Of a DNA stretch of 47,689 nucleotides, positions 27,508-35,824 are shown piece after piece. The stretch spans positions 1 to 47,689 of IMG/VR virus record IMGVR_UViG_3300025300_001994. One strand, given 5' to 3'. The stretch comes from a virus. The position numbers and the translations under genes are program-made. The notes below the pieces were generated by a model. That model did no database searches. It was not told the DNA's origin and saw only the letters and a program-made list of their open reading frames with translations. Each line of letters starts with the position of its first letter. Positions within the stretch are counted from its first letter, which is position 1.

Positions 27508-27735
27508 ATGCCTCTACCAACGCCAAGCAAAAATGAAAACGAATCGGATTTTAGGAAAAAATCTAAAAGTCTTTTTGAAAAGGCTGATGAAGAATATCAA
27601 GCATCTATGTGTGAGGAAGAGTCAAGTGCTGACTATAAATACCGAAATCCTAAAACAGGCGAAGTATTTACTTATACACGAAGAGGTTTGTATAAAAAAG
27701 ACGGTGTTGTTTTAGTATATAAGGGAAAAACTTAA
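27508..27735 (+). CDS. Small protein with MPLPTP head motif
   Basis: A 75-residue protein whose start, MPLPTPSKNENESDF, nearly repeats the first 15 residues of the protein at 25147, also at DNA level. After that it continues differently (KSKSLFEKADEEYQAS, then a small basic beta-like part with NPKTGEVFTYTRRGLYK). TAGAGGAGAAAGC gives a strong ribosome binding site. It looks like a shuffled head module on a new body. Function unknown. Confidence 0.6.
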   Translation: MPLPTPSKNENESDFRKKSKSLFEKADEEYQASMCEEESSADYKYRNPKTGEVFTYTRRGLYKKDGVVLVYKGKT

Positions 27736-27753
27736 AAATAAAAGGAGAATGAT

Positions 27754-28086
27754 ATGTCTGTCTTTCCTGAGTGGCATCGTGAACCGAACGAGCCCGTACC
27801 TGAGGTCCCTGTGGTTGTACATAATGACGAATGGGATGAGGATGTAGAAGATGGTGAGTTCGGCGGCGATCCCGTAAAACTCAACCTTCCCCATGCAACA
27901 GACGATGGATATATCGTCCACGCTAAAAATCCACAAGGAACTGTAGTGCAACTACATCTCCTTAGATCACATTTTAATAATAATACTGGTGGCCCAGTAA
28001 ACGATAAGAGTAATGAAAGATATTGGTATCAAAAAATAGTGGCGTTAGGTTTAAATGTAGAAGAGGAAGATGATACTGAGGACTAA
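27754..28086 (+). CDS. Hypothetical acidic protein
   Basis: A 110-residue acidic protein with a strong ribosome binding site (AAAAGGAGAATGAT). A Pro/Val/Glu-rich first part (EWHREPNEPVPEVPVVVHND) is followed by an acidic stretch and a mixed domain with GYIVHAKNPQGTVVQLHLL. Ends in an acidic tail. Not recognised. The ThyX gene follows three bases after the stop. Confidence 0.55.
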   Translation: MSVFPEWHREPNEPVPEVPVVVHNDEWDEDVEDGEFGGDPVKLNLPHATDDGYIVHAKNPQGTVVQLHLLRSHFNNNTGGPVNDKSNERYWYQKIVALGLNVEEEDDTED

Positions 28087-28089
28087 TTG

Positions 28090-28728
28090 ATGGAAGTAAA
28101 GCTCGTTAGTATAACAGCTCCGTTAATTGAAGATCTAGCTTTGCCAGAGGAGCTGATAGTATATTGTGCTAGGGTCAGTAATCCTGAAAATCAGTCTAAC
28201 AATGAAACTGCTCCTCGTCTTATTAAATATTTAATTAAACATAAGCACTGGTCTCCATTTGAAATGGTAGATATGTGCGTGGAGATAAAAACTAGTAGGG
28301 CGATAGCCGCACAAATTTTGCGGCATCGCTCTTTTTCTTTCCAAGAATTTTCCCAAAGATATTCAGTAGCCCAAGAAATAGAGGACCTAGAACTGCGTAA
28401 CCAAGCCAAAAGTAATCGGCAGAGTAGTACGGATATTGCTGATCAAAAATGGCACGCCCATGCAAAACAAGCAATGGATAGATGTCTTCAGGTTTATGGT
28501 GACATGATTGCTATGGGTGTAGCAAAAGAATCCGCTAGAATGATTCTTCCATTGGGAATACAGACTACTATGTATATGAAAGGAAGTATTAGGAGTTGGG
28601 TACATTACTTGCAACTAAGATGTAAGGAGGAGACACAAAAGGAACATAGGGAGGTCGCAAACGGAATCAAAAAAATATTTCAAGAAAACTTTTCTAACGT
28701 GTCAGCAGCACTGGAATGGGAGGATTAA
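28090..28728 (+). CDS. thyX: Flavin-dependent thymidylate synthase ThyX
   Basis: A 212-residue ThyX, which methylates dUMP to dTMP using FAD, NADPH and methylene-tetrahydrofolate. The signature RHR-x7-S is exact: RHRSFSFQEFSQRY (78-91). YMKGSIRSWVHYLQLR near the C-terminus holds the second dUMP-binding region. The ATG at 28090 is used rather than the TTG at 28087. Together with dCMP deaminase and NrdJ further downstream it supplies thymidylate for phage DNA replication. Confidence 0.95.
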   Translation: MEVKLVSITAPLIEDLALPEELIVYCARVSNPENQSNNETAPRLIKYLIKHKHWSPFEMVDMCVEIKTSRAIAAQILRHRSFSFQEFSQRYSVAQEIEDLELRNQAKSNRQSSTDIADQKWHAHAKQAMDRCLQVYGDMIAMGVAKESARMILPLGIQTTMYMKGSIRSWVHYLQLRCKEETQKEHREVANGIKKIFQENFSNVSAALEWED

Positions 28729-28729
28729 T

Positions 28730-29131
28730 ATGTCATCCGAACAAACACTTATAGTAGATTGTGATGGTGTGATAGCCGACAAAGCACATGGTGGAGAATA
28801 TGCAAAAGCTGGGCCGTTGCTTCACGGTATAGCTCAAGTTAATAAGTTATATGATATGGGATATAAGATTACTCTTTATACTGCTAGATATGGAGATAGG
28901 GAAAAGGGTAACCTTCATAAACAATACGAACGAGGGTATAGAGAGTGGACTGATTGGTTGGCTAAGCATGGTGTAAAATATCATCATGCATTTATGGGAA
29001 AACCAGCGGGAGTAATGTATATTGATGATAAGGCTGCAAGAGTTAATGGAAATAGCGAGGAAGGCTGGACACAGGTATGGGATGAAATTGATAATTTACA
29101 AGGCCGTGATCGGTATGGGAATAAAATATGA
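28730..29131 (+). CDS. HAD-like phosphatase
   Basis: A 133-residue small HAD-superfamily protein. Motif I is IVDCDGVIAD (DxD) near residue 9, ITLYTARYGDR fits motif II, and MYIDDKAARVNG fits motif IV. Related small HAD proteins are found next to sugar-nucleotide and capsule genes. It opens the glycan island, and the ATGA overlap couples it to the next gene. Substrate unknown. Confidence 0.7.
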   Translation: MSSEQTLIVDCDGVIADKAHGGEYAKAGPLLHGIAQVNKLYDMGYKITLYTARYGDREKGNLHKQYERGYREWTDWLAKHGVKYHHAFMGKPAGVMYIDDKAARVNGNSEEGWTQVWDEIDNLQGRDRYGNKI

Positions 29132-29997
29132 AACAAATTGAAATATTTGTTATACCAAACAAACATACAGTTAAGGAAAACAGTATACGACAAAAGGACA
29201 CCGTTTTGGAATCGTGTACAGACTCCCTTCAAAAACAAGCTACCCAATTTGGTATTGATGCTATAGTTACTCTTGTAGATGTAGAGAATATCCCTACAAC
29301 TAGTGATGCTTCGTTAGTGGGTATATTAGATGAAAATATGTTTATTAGAAGTGATTATTTGGCGGCTGTTGTTTCTATAAATAATTTACATAGAGATGCA
29401 GCCGTGTTATGTGGACCAATTTGTACTCGGCATAAAAATAATTCCGATTGGTTTACAAAGGCGATTGAGGAAAATTATAAAAACTATAGTATACCAGTTA
29501 CAGAAGAGATGTTGTTGATTGACATATCAGATGAAGAACATAATTTTCCGCCCATTAATGGATGCTTCTTTTCTGGTAGAATATACAATGAAATAGGTGG
29601 CTATACACCAATCGCTTCTCCTAGAGGATATTTACGCAATAATAAACATTTTATAAAAATGATGTCCACAAAGGGCCGGATAATACATTCGTCTTCTTTA
29701 AAGAGTATATATTTTATATCAGAGGCTGAATTTGATATAGAAAGTATTTCTGAATATTATTATGACTTAGGATATCAAGACGGTATACTTATATCTTATA
29801 AGACAGACAAGGAAAGACTGGCAGAAACATGGCATAGATTTATTGAATCTCCAGAAATGTTTGATAATACATCTCCTCGTTGGCTACTGTCTGATGACGA
29901 GGAAACAAATTATAGCTATGCTGAAAAGTTAGTATTTCTTAAGTGTAAATACCAAGTGGGCTTTTTTGAAGGAATGTTAGGCAGAAAGATAATATGA
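29128..29997 (+). CDS. Glycosyltransferase-like protein (GT-A fold)
   Basis: A 289-residue protein resembling family-2-type glycosyltransferases. An N-terminal alpha/beta part with GILDENMFIRSDYLAAVVS is placed where a DxD-type segment lies, and the FPPINGCFFSGRIYNEIGGY region is the typical acceptor-side part of GT-A enzymes. The DxD motif itself is not clear. It is the first of three putative glycosyltransferases in the island, ATGA-coupled to both neighbours. Substrate unknown. Confidence 0.5.
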   Translation: MKQIEIFVIPNKHTVKENSIRQKDTVLESCTDSLQKQATQFGIDAIVTLVDVENIPTTSDASLVGILDENMFIRSDYLAAVVSINNLHRDAAVLCGPICTRHKNNSDWFTKAIEENYKNYSIPVTEEMLLIDISDEEHNFPPINGCFFSGRIYNEIGGYTPIASPRGYLRNNKHFIKMMSTKGRIIHSSSLKSIYFISEAEFDIESISEYYYDLGYQDGILISYKTDKERLAETWHRFIESPEMFDNTSPRWLLSDDEETNYSYAEKLVFLKCKYQVGFFEGMLGRKII

Positions 29998-30965
29998 TAT
30001 CTTTAAACCTGTCTCAGTGCAGCGGGTTCACTCATCATAGAAGTGGATGGGCTTATTGTATAAACGCGCTGCGTCCATTTCATTCTAAGGCGGGTATTAT
30101 TCTTGATGATTTCATGGAAAGAAGTTTCTCATGGAAACTAAACGAATATTACTGTGGAAACAATCCACACAATCTGCCCTACAAACAAGATTGGATTGGG
30201 TTCTTACATAATCCTCCAAATCCTCCTGATTGGTTTGAAATATATAATTCGCCACAGGCCATACTGGATAGGCAGGTATTTAAGGAATCTTTATCTACCT
30301 GTAAATGCTTTGTTACGCTATCGGAGTATCTTGGTAAGTGGCTTCGTAAAAGGGTAGAGGTGCCAGTGATATCAATCAAGCATCCTACACGAATCCCTTT
30401 GATCAAATGGTCACCTTCTAAATTTTTATCTTGTCACCCTAAAAAAATTATTCAAATAGGTTATTGGTTAAGAAAATTGGAATCCATATTTGATTTACAA
30501 TCGCCGCCACAATTTTGTAAAGTTTGGCTTCCTAGTGAGAAGGATCACGCGATAGGTTTATTTGATAAATACAAGTCACTACTACCTCAGCCTCATAGCT
30601 ACCTATTTAAAGACTCTTCAGTGGCGATATGTGACACCGTAACAAACGAAGAGTACGACTATCTAATGTCATCATCTGTTGTCTTTTTAGATCTGTACGA
30701 TAGTTCTGCTAATAACGCCGTAATTGAATGTGTGGCCAGCAATACTCCCATTCTAATAAATAAGATAGACGCAGTTGTAGAATACCTAGGAGAAGATTAT
30801 CCCTTGTATTTCAATAATCTTAATCATGCGGCCCAATTGCTATCGAATACTAACAATATAATAAAAGCCCATACTTATCTTAAGCAAATGGATAAAAGGT
30901 GGCTTAGTGGCCATTTGTTTTCGCAATCATTAGTAAAGTCGTTATCATATATTGTGAGCGGGTAA
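29994..30965 (+). CDS. Glycosyltransferase-like protein (GT-B type)
   Basis: A 323-residue protein with a two-lobed alpha/beta pattern. The second half resembles GT-B enzymes: YDYLMSSSVVFLDLYDSSAN and IECVASNTPILINK match the E-x7-E-type donor site region (NNAVIECVASNTPIL). The first half reads WIGFLHNPPNPPDWF. It probably transfers a sugar to a phage or host glycan. Similar proteins occur in glycan clusters of large phages and bacteria. The family assignment is a pattern guess. Confidence 0.5.
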   Translation: MISLNLSQCSGFTHHRSGWAYCINALRPFHSKAGIILDDFMERSFSWKLNEYYCGNNPHNLPYKQDWIGFLHNPPNPPDWFEIYNSPQAILDRQVFKESLSTCKCFVTLSEYLGKWLRKRVEVPVISIKHPTRIPLIKWSPSKFLSCHPKKIIQIGYWLRKLESIFDLQSPPQFCKVWLPSEKDHAIGLFDKYKSLLPQPHSYLFKDSSVAICDTVTNEEYDYLMSSSVVFLDLYDSSANNAVIECVASNTPILINKIDAVVEYLGEDYPLYFNNLNHAAQLLSNTNNIIKAHTYLKQMDKRWLSGHLFSQSLVKSLSYIVSG

Positions 30966-30966
30966 C

Positions 30967-31692
30967 ATGATATTACTATTTGGAACAACTCCCAGATGTG
31001 GAAGTACATCAATAAACAAATCTTTAAACAAGTCTACGGACATTAATATTTTAGTAGAACCCTTTAATCCAGACTGCAACAAGAATATTAAAAAGGGGCC
31101 AGATAACCTTATTGTGCATGAGGATATTGAATCTGTATTTGAGATGTTAGCAACTATGTCAAACGAAGGTATCAAACATTTGTCTCACCAAATCCCAATG
31201 GCTGATTTGAAGAGACTGTTTGACATCGCTCACAAAATTGTTTTTATACACAGAGAAGACCAGCTGGAGGTTGCTTTATCAGAATGGATGTCTATTAACT
31301 ATAAACAAAAAACTGGACACTCATTTTGGAATGAATGGGACAAGGCCGAAGGTGGTCATACGAAAAAAGATTTTTCAGATTTCCATACTCTCATGAGAGA
31401 CCCGATGCCTATGGGTCTTGTCAACCATAGGCACAGGCTGCTGAATAAAAATTTAAAAATATACCGTAGAATGGCACAACGTAAACAGACATATTATATA
31501 ACTTATGAAAAATGGTACAATGAAAATGTGCAAAAAAATTTTCTTGGACTTTGTAATTTTCTAGAGTGCCGCATAAAGAATGATCAGTGGAAGCAATTCC
31601 TCTCGCCTGCTGACAAATTTAATTTAGGTAATATTAAATATGAATTAATACCCAACGCAACCGAACTTAGAAACACCATAGGAAATAATTGA
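30967..31692 (+). CDS. Sulfotransferase-like protein
   Basis: A 241-residue protein with a sulfotransferase pattern: an N-terminal P-loop-like TTPRCGSTSINKSL, which binds the 5' phosphosulfate of PAPS, and IVFIHREDQLEVALSEWM matching the 3' phosphate-binding segment (R and S). Such enzymes move sulfate from PAPS to sugars or other hydroxyl groups. It starts one base after the preceding stop, in the glycan operon. It may decorate a phage- or host-surface glycan with sulfate. Confidence 0.7.
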   Translation: MILLFGTTPRCGSTSINKSLNKSTDINILVEPFNPDCNKNIKKGPDNLIVHEDIESVFEMLATMSNEGIKHLSHQIPMADLKRLFDIAHKIVFIHREDQLEVALSEWMSINYKQKTGHSFWNEWDKAEGGHTKKDFSDFHTLMRDPMPMGLVNHRHRLLNKNLKIYRRMAQRKQTYYITYEKWYNENVQKNFLGLCNFLECRIKNDQWKQFLSPADKFNLGNIKYELIPNATELRNTIGNN

Positions 31693-31693
31693 G

Positions 31694-32527
31694 ATGCTAG
31701 ACTACGGATACTATCAAAAAGAAGACCCTTGGTTTAATTATGAAATATGGCATTCCAATAGGCATCCCTTTAGGGGTCCTGCTCCTATGTTAGAGAAAGA
31801 TTATATTTCGTTTTTGGGGGCTGGACAAGTTTTTGGAAGATATGCGTCGTTCCCTTTTCCGACACTTATTCATAATTTTTTAGGTGTTGAATGTGCAAAC
31901 TTTGGAACTGCTGGCCATGGGCCTTCCAGTCCCTTTTTTGTGGATAATTTAGATGTTATTAATAGAGGTCAGTTGGCGGTTGTAACAGTTATGTCTGGAA
32001 GAAGCGTGAGTAATAAATATTGGACAGCGTGGTCTAATCATGGAAAAAATGAAATAACCGGTGAGCACTGTGTAGGACAAGTCTTTTGGGAATATATAAT
32101 TAATAAATTTGAAACGGATAAAATTATAGAATTAGTTTTGGAAACTCGTGTGCAATACATGAAGGAGTTCAAAGAACTTTTTAGGGCTATTACTGTGCCA
32201 GTCATATTTTTATTCATGTCAAAATTTGGATATTCAGATAACACTATAGATACAACTGATACAAATACTTTATTTGGTAGGTTCCCCCAATTGATTGACA
32301 AAGACACCATAATGAATATTGCTGAAGAAGCCGACGAATTCGTAGAAATAATATATCAGTCTGAGCCCGAAAGATTCCCTTTTCCCCAAGAAAATAAGTA
32401 CGCACAAGAGTTTTTAGGGGAGCCAAAACGAGTTATGACCCATAATAGTTATTATCCCACTACAGAAGAACATTTTGCGGTATATGATACGTTGGCTCCG
32501 GTAATAAAAAAAATACTAGATAATTAA
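31694..32527 (+). CDS. DUF6473-like protein
   Basis: A 277-residue protein resembling DUF6473, a family often found next to sulfotransferase genes: HPFRGPAPMLEKDYISFLGA and GRYASFPFPTLIHNFLGVEC fit the conserved start, and AVVTVMSGRSVSNKYWT fits the conserved middle. The fold may be SGNH-hydrolase-like. The gene starts one base after the sulfotransferase-like stop, which supports a shared role in glycan modification. Function unknown. Confidence 0.6.
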   Translation: MLDYGYYQKEDPWFNYEIWHSNRHPFRGPAPMLEKDYISFLGAGQVFGRYASFPFPTLIHNFLGVECANFGTAGHGPSSPFFVDNLDVINRGQLAVVTVMSGRSVSNKYWTAWSNHGKNEITGEHCVGQVFWEYIINKFETDKIIELVLETRVQYMKEFKELFRAITVPVIFLFMSKFGYSDNTIDTTDTNTLFGRFPQLIDKDTIMNIAEEADEFVEIIYQSEPERFPFPQENKYAQEFLGEPKRVMTHNSYYPTTEEHFAVYDTLAPVIKKILDN

Positions 32528-32604
32528 GGTATGTCCTACCTCTTCTTTTCCGACTGAGTCCTTTCTTCTCCAAGATTTAAGAACACACACACAAAGGCAT
32601 AGAC

Positions 32605-33081
32605 ATGAGCCCCCCCATAGTTTACACCAGAGGCACATTTGATTTGTTCCATTACGGACATGTCAAATTTCTTAGAAACATCAAAAGATATTTTAGAAAA
32701 AAAAATCGCGCCTATGTTTTCAGTCAGAGCTGCAAGCTGATTGTGGCTATTGAAGGAGATCATTTTTCTGAGGAAAATACGCCAATTATGCATGGTAATG
32801 AGCGCCTAGAAGTCGTTCAAGCATGTCAATATGTAGACGAAGCGTTTATAGTTCCTTCTGAACACAACCAGCGATATCTTATAGAACAGGTGTGTAAGCC
32901 CCATTACATTGTTTTGGGGTCAAACTGGAAAACAAAAAATTATTTGAGTTATTTAAATCTAACACAAGAATTACTGGACGATATGAAGTGTGAAATTTTG
33001 TTTATTCCTTACGCTAAAGCGATATCTACTACTGTAATAACGCAAAGGATCAAAAATGATAAATTTAACAGCCCCAATTAA
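32605..33081 (+). CDS. Cytidylyltransferase-like protein (TagD/RfaE type)
   Basis: A 158-residue nucleotidyltransferase with RGTFDLFHYGHVKFL, the HxGH signature (HYGH), and ISTTVITQRI, the second conserved STT-x-I-x-x-RI segment of the cytidylyltransferase superfamily. Such enzymes make CDP-glycerol, CDP-ethanolamine or ADP-heptose-type donors. Unusually it also has the short KLIVAIEGDHFSEEN part in the middle. It overlaps the next gene by 26 bp and likely supplies an activated precursor for the glycosyltransferases around it. Confidence 0.8.
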   Translation: MSPPIVYTRGTFDLFHYGHVKFLRNIKRYFRKKNRAYVFSQSCKLIVAIEGDHFSEENTPIMHGNERLEVVQACQYVDEAFIVPSEHNQRYLIEQVCKPHYIVLGSNWKTKNYLSYLNLTQELLDDMKCEILFIPYAKAISTTVITQRIKNDKFNSPN

Positions 33082-34111
33082 TAATTTGGGATATGGTATT
33101 GCTGGCTATAACATTATGAAAGAGCTACACAAAAATAATGGTGTTGCCCTGTATCCCATTGGGCAACCAGAACAAATGCCCGATATGGCAATAGTAGAAA
33201 AATGCCTTAGTAACCAACAATCGGTTAGCACGTCTTCTCCTTCTGTGCGATTATGGCATCAGCATGAGCTACATCATCATGTAGGTAAAGGGGTGCATGT
33301 TGGCTTTCCCGTTTTTGAATTAACTAAATTTAGTCCTACTGAAGTTGCCAGTATGTTACACTGTGATAAAATATTTGTTTGTTCTAGGTGGGCCAAGGAA
33401 ATTGTTGCTCAAAATACAAGTTTTAACGGTGACAATATTCACGTTGTGCCTTTGGGTGTTGATAGAAATATTTTTAAGGAAAAACCATCTTCCCGACAAC
33501 AGACTATTTTTTTTAATTGTGGAAAATGGGAAGTTAGAAAGGGACATGATGTTTTGGTGGATTATTTTAATGAAGCATTTAACTATAACGATAATGTGGA
33601 ATTGTGGATGATGTGCGATAACCCATTTCCTAATGTTGATAATCAAAAATGGATTGATACATACAAATCGTCTCCTCTCGGAGACAAAATCCGCGTCATT
33701 CCCCGTCAAAAAACACAAAAAGATGTGTATAATATTATGACACAAACAGATTGTGGTATTTTTCCCGCCAGAGCGGAGGGCTGGAACTTAGAATTACTTG
33801 AAATGATGAGTTGCGGTAAACACGTTATAGCTACCAATTACTCCGGTCACACGGAATTTTGTACCACAGAAAATGCCCATTTGATAAATATTGATAACCT
33901 AGAAACCGCCTATGATGGCGTTTGGTTTCACGGTGACAGAGGTTTTTGGGCGGAAATATCTGAAAATCAAAAAGACCAAACCATAGAACATATGAGATCA
34001 ATATATCACAAAAAAAATGAGGGCTCCTTATCACCTAATACATCAGGCATCAATACGGCTGTAAAATTTTCGTGGAAAAATTCGGCTAATGAGTTACTGG
34101 GTGGTATTTGA
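33056..34111 (+). CDS. Glycosyltransferase family 4-like protein
   Basis: A 351-residue GT-B glycosyltransferase. The C-terminal lobe is clear: FNCGKWEVRKGHDVLVDYF and the donor-binding segment PARAEGWNLELLEMMSCGKH, with the E-x7-E pattern (EGWNLELLE). The N-terminal half has WHQHELHHHVGKGVHVGFPV. It probably adds a sugar from a nucleotide sugar to a lipid or glycan acceptor. Last member of the glycan island. Its start overlaps the cytidylyltransferase-like gene. Confidence 0.8.
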   Translation: MINLTAPINNLGYGIAGYNIMKELHKNNGVALYPIGQPEQMPDMAIVEKCLSNQQSVSTSSPSVRLWHQHELHHHVGKGVHVGFPVFELTKFSPTEVASMLHCDKIFVCSRWAKEIVAQNTSFNGDNIHVVPLGVDRNIFKEKPSSRQQTIFFNCGKWEVRKGHDVLVDYFNEAFNYNDNVELWMMCDNPFPNVDNQKWIDTYKSSPLGDKIRVIPRQKTQKDVYNIMTQTDCGIFPARAEGWNLELLEMMSCGKHVIATNYSGHTEFCTTENAHLINIDNLETAYDGVWFHGDRGFWAEISENQKDQTIEHMRSIYHKKNEGSLSPNTSGINTAVKFSWKNSANELLGGI

Positions 34112-34128
34112 TAAAATGAGGAAATATA

Positions 34129-34323
34129 ATGGCATCATTTGCAGAAAAGGCAGAAAAACGTAGGGAGGCCTATAGAAAACGAGTAGATAGATATAGAGAG
34201 TGGAGAATAAAGCGACCCAGACCACTTCGTGATTTACTTTTAGCTCTAGCGAGTGTATTTAAGTGGTTTGCGATAGCTGCTGCCGTTGCTGTAATTGCAT
34301 ATGGCGTTTTTAGGGTGTTTTAA
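34129..34323 (+). CDS. Small protein, basic N-terminus and one membrane span
   Basis: A 64-residue protein, very Arg-rich at the start (EKRREAYRKRVDRYREWRI) with a C-terminal hydrophobic span (about residues 39-61, LALASVFKWFAIAAAVAVIA). GAGGAAATATA precedes the ATG. Tail-anchor-like topology with a positively charged cytoplasmic helix; a holin/antiholin-type or membrane-structuring role would fit, without further support. Confidence 0.6.
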   Translation: MASFAEKAEKRREAYRKRVDRYREWRIKRPRPLRDLLLALASVFKWFAIAAAVAVIAYGVFRVF

Positions 34324-34351
34324 TTAATTTCCTGTTTACAAAGGGGTAATC

Positions 34352-34534
34352 ATGGGTTTTGACGAAAAAAAACCGTTACGAAGCCTAATTTATGGCCTCA
34401 CGCATCCCCTCGAATTAGCAAACCGTCGACCGTTGCTCTTTTTGGCTTGTGTCGGCGCTGGTGTGTTTTTCGGTGGTGTGTGGCAGGGATGGTGGTCTGT
34501 AGATTCTTTCAAACAGCTGTTTGTAAAAGACTAG
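34352..34534 (+). CDS. Small single-span membrane protein
   Basis: A 60-residue protein with a hydrophobic segment (about residues 27-45, PLLFLACVGAGVFFGGVW) between a mixed N-terminus (DEKKPLRSLIYGLTHPLEL) and a short polar tail. CAAAGGGGTAATC is a good ribosome binding site. It is close to the similar small protein at 34129; a terminator follows. Function unknown. Confidence 0.6.
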   Translation: MGFDEKKPLRSLIYGLTHPLELANRRPLLFLACVGAGVFFGGVWQGWWSVDSFKQLFVKD

Positions 34535-34544
34535 GATGTAAACT

Positions 34545-34583
34545 CTAAGGCTCTCAATGGATTGGGGGCTTTAGTGCTTTTTT
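34545..34583 (+). terminator. Rho-independent terminator
   Basis: CTAAGGCTCTC (34545-34555) pairs with GGGGGCTTTAG (34564-34574) over 11 pairs with G-U wobbles. It is followed by TGCTTTTTT, ends the preceding small-gene operon, and lies just before the matrixin-like gene. Confidence 0.7.
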
Positions 34584-34594
34584 AGGGGGTTACG

Positions 34595-35242
34595 ATGAGA
34601 AGAAGAAAATTTTGTGCTGGTACCTTGTCGGCATTTTTAGGTTTTTCAATATATAATCAAAACGAAGCATACTCGATATCAAAAAACTATCCAAGATGTG
34701 GCGTTAAAGATTCAATAGAGGATGTATCTGGAAAAAAATCAAAATGGGGAAAAAATAATCTTTCTTATCATATGCAAGGCAGGGACACGAGAGAATTAGA
34801 AAGAGATGTATGGGATCACGAATTTAAGCTCGCTTTTGACGCTTGGTCTGCAATAACTCCACTTGTTTTTGAGCACACCAACCGTTCAAATGAAGCCGAT
34901 ATTATCATTAGCGTGGGACGTAGATGGCGTGAGGGTTTCGGTAGAAGGGGAGGCATATTAGCTTGGGCACAAATGCCGAATGACAAAGATTTTGATGGTC
35001 AGCTGTTGACTAAGTTTGACCTCGCTGAAAAATGGGTAATACCTGAGGATTATCTTCAGGGTATCGTATTACGATCTGTAGCCGCTCATGAAATCGGACA
35101 TTTATTAGGTCTCGACCATTCTAATGATGAAAATGCGTTAATGTTTCCTTATATAAATAACTCTTTGGGGCCACAGGCAGACGATATACAAAAAATACAG
35201 AAACTGTATGGACCTAGTATTTGTGTGAACACGGACGGCTAA
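34595..35242 (+). CDS. Matrixin-like zinc metalloprotease (M10 type)
   Basis: A 215-residue protease with the metzincin signature HEIGHLLGLDHS (His165, His169, His175; catalytic Glu166) and a Met-turn (ALMFP, Met183). The N-terminal RRRKFCAGTLSAFLGFSIY is a signal-like hydrophobic segment with Arg start, so the protein is probably exported. There is no long propeptide with a cysteine switch. It cleaves proteins in the periplasm or outside. It adds to the other exported hydrolases in this window and is followed by a holin-like gene. Confidence 0.85.
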   Translation: MRRRKFCAGTLSAFLGFSIYNQNEAYSISKNYPRCGVKDSIEDVSGKKSKWGKNNLSYHMQGRDTRELERDVWDHEFKLAFDAWSAITPLVFEHTNRSNEADIIISVGRRWREGFGRRGGILAWAQMPNDKDFDGQLLTKFDLAEKWVIPEDYLQGIVLRSVAAHEIGHLLGLDHSNDENALMFPYINNSLGPQADDIQKIQKLYGPSICVNTDG

Positions 35243-35267
35243 AATTTTACTTTATAGGAGAACTGTT

Positions 35268-35447
35268 ATGAAAGATAAACTTGTTTCGTTGCTTAAATCG
35301 CGTCGTTTTTGGGTAGCCGCTGCTGGCGTTATCGCTGTGGTTGGCTCAGAAATTTTTGGTATGGAATTCGACACTGAGCAAATTGTGGGTGTTACGACTA
35401 TTGTCGCTGCATGGATTATTGGCGACACGGTACGGGAAACCGTCTGA
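35268..35447 (+). CDS. Holin-like small membrane protein
   Basis: A 59-residue protein with two hydrophobic segments (about 15-30 and 38-53) and a short charged C-terminus (GDTVRETV). The start MKDKLVSLLKSRRFWVAAAG and the spacing of the two spans resemble a common class of small phage holins with LKSRKFW-type N-termini. Strong ribosome binding site TAGGAGAACTGTT. It may form lysis pores in the inner membrane; no endolysin is visible nearby. Confidence 0.6.
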   Translation: MKDKLVSLLKSRRFWVAAAGVIAVVGSEIFGMEFDTEQIVGVTTIVAAWIIGDTVRETV

Positions 35448-35498
35448 ATAATATAGGTAAGTCAATTCCAAGTTACTTTCAAAAAAAAGTAAAAAAAA

Positions 35499-35527
35499 TT
35501 GACATATTGAAGGTGAGTTGCTATAAT
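35499..35527 (+). promoter_or_regulatory. Full-consensus sigma-70 promoter
   Basis: TTGACA (35499-35504), 17-bp spacer, TATAAT (35522-35527). Both boxes and spacing match consensus exactly. It drives the operon starting at 35570. Confidence 0.9.
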
Positions 35528-35569
35528 GGAGTATAGCGACTCACTTTTTCTTTTTTATTGGGAGAAAAC

Positions 35570-35824
35570 ATGAATAATTTTTTGAACGCTGCCGAATCAC
35601 TCTTTAAGGCTCTTATGGATGAGCACGCTCTTACTCTTAATCTCTACATGACCAGTTCGGTAGGTATTGGTGAACACCCCGATGTTTTTGGGGAATTTGT
35701 AAATGCCGTTAAGAAGTATGAATCGGCCCAAAGCAATTTTAATGTGATTCAAGAGATGAAGTCACAAATGATGCAACAGTTACAGTCAGCACAAGATCTC
35801 GATGAGTCAACAAATGAAGATTAA
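35570..35824 (+). CDS. Small acidic helical protein
   Basis: An 84-residue helical, acidic, Met/Gln-rich protein (NNFLNAAESLFKALMDEHAL start; EMKSQMMQQLQSAQDLDEST end) with TTGGGAGAAAACA as ribosome binding site. The consensus promoter upstream predicts strong early expression. Not recognised. Confidence 0.65.
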   Translation: MNNFLNAAESLFKALMDEHALTLNLYMTSSVGIGEHPDVFGEFVNAVKKYESAQSNFNVIQEMKSQMMQQLQSAQDLDESTNED

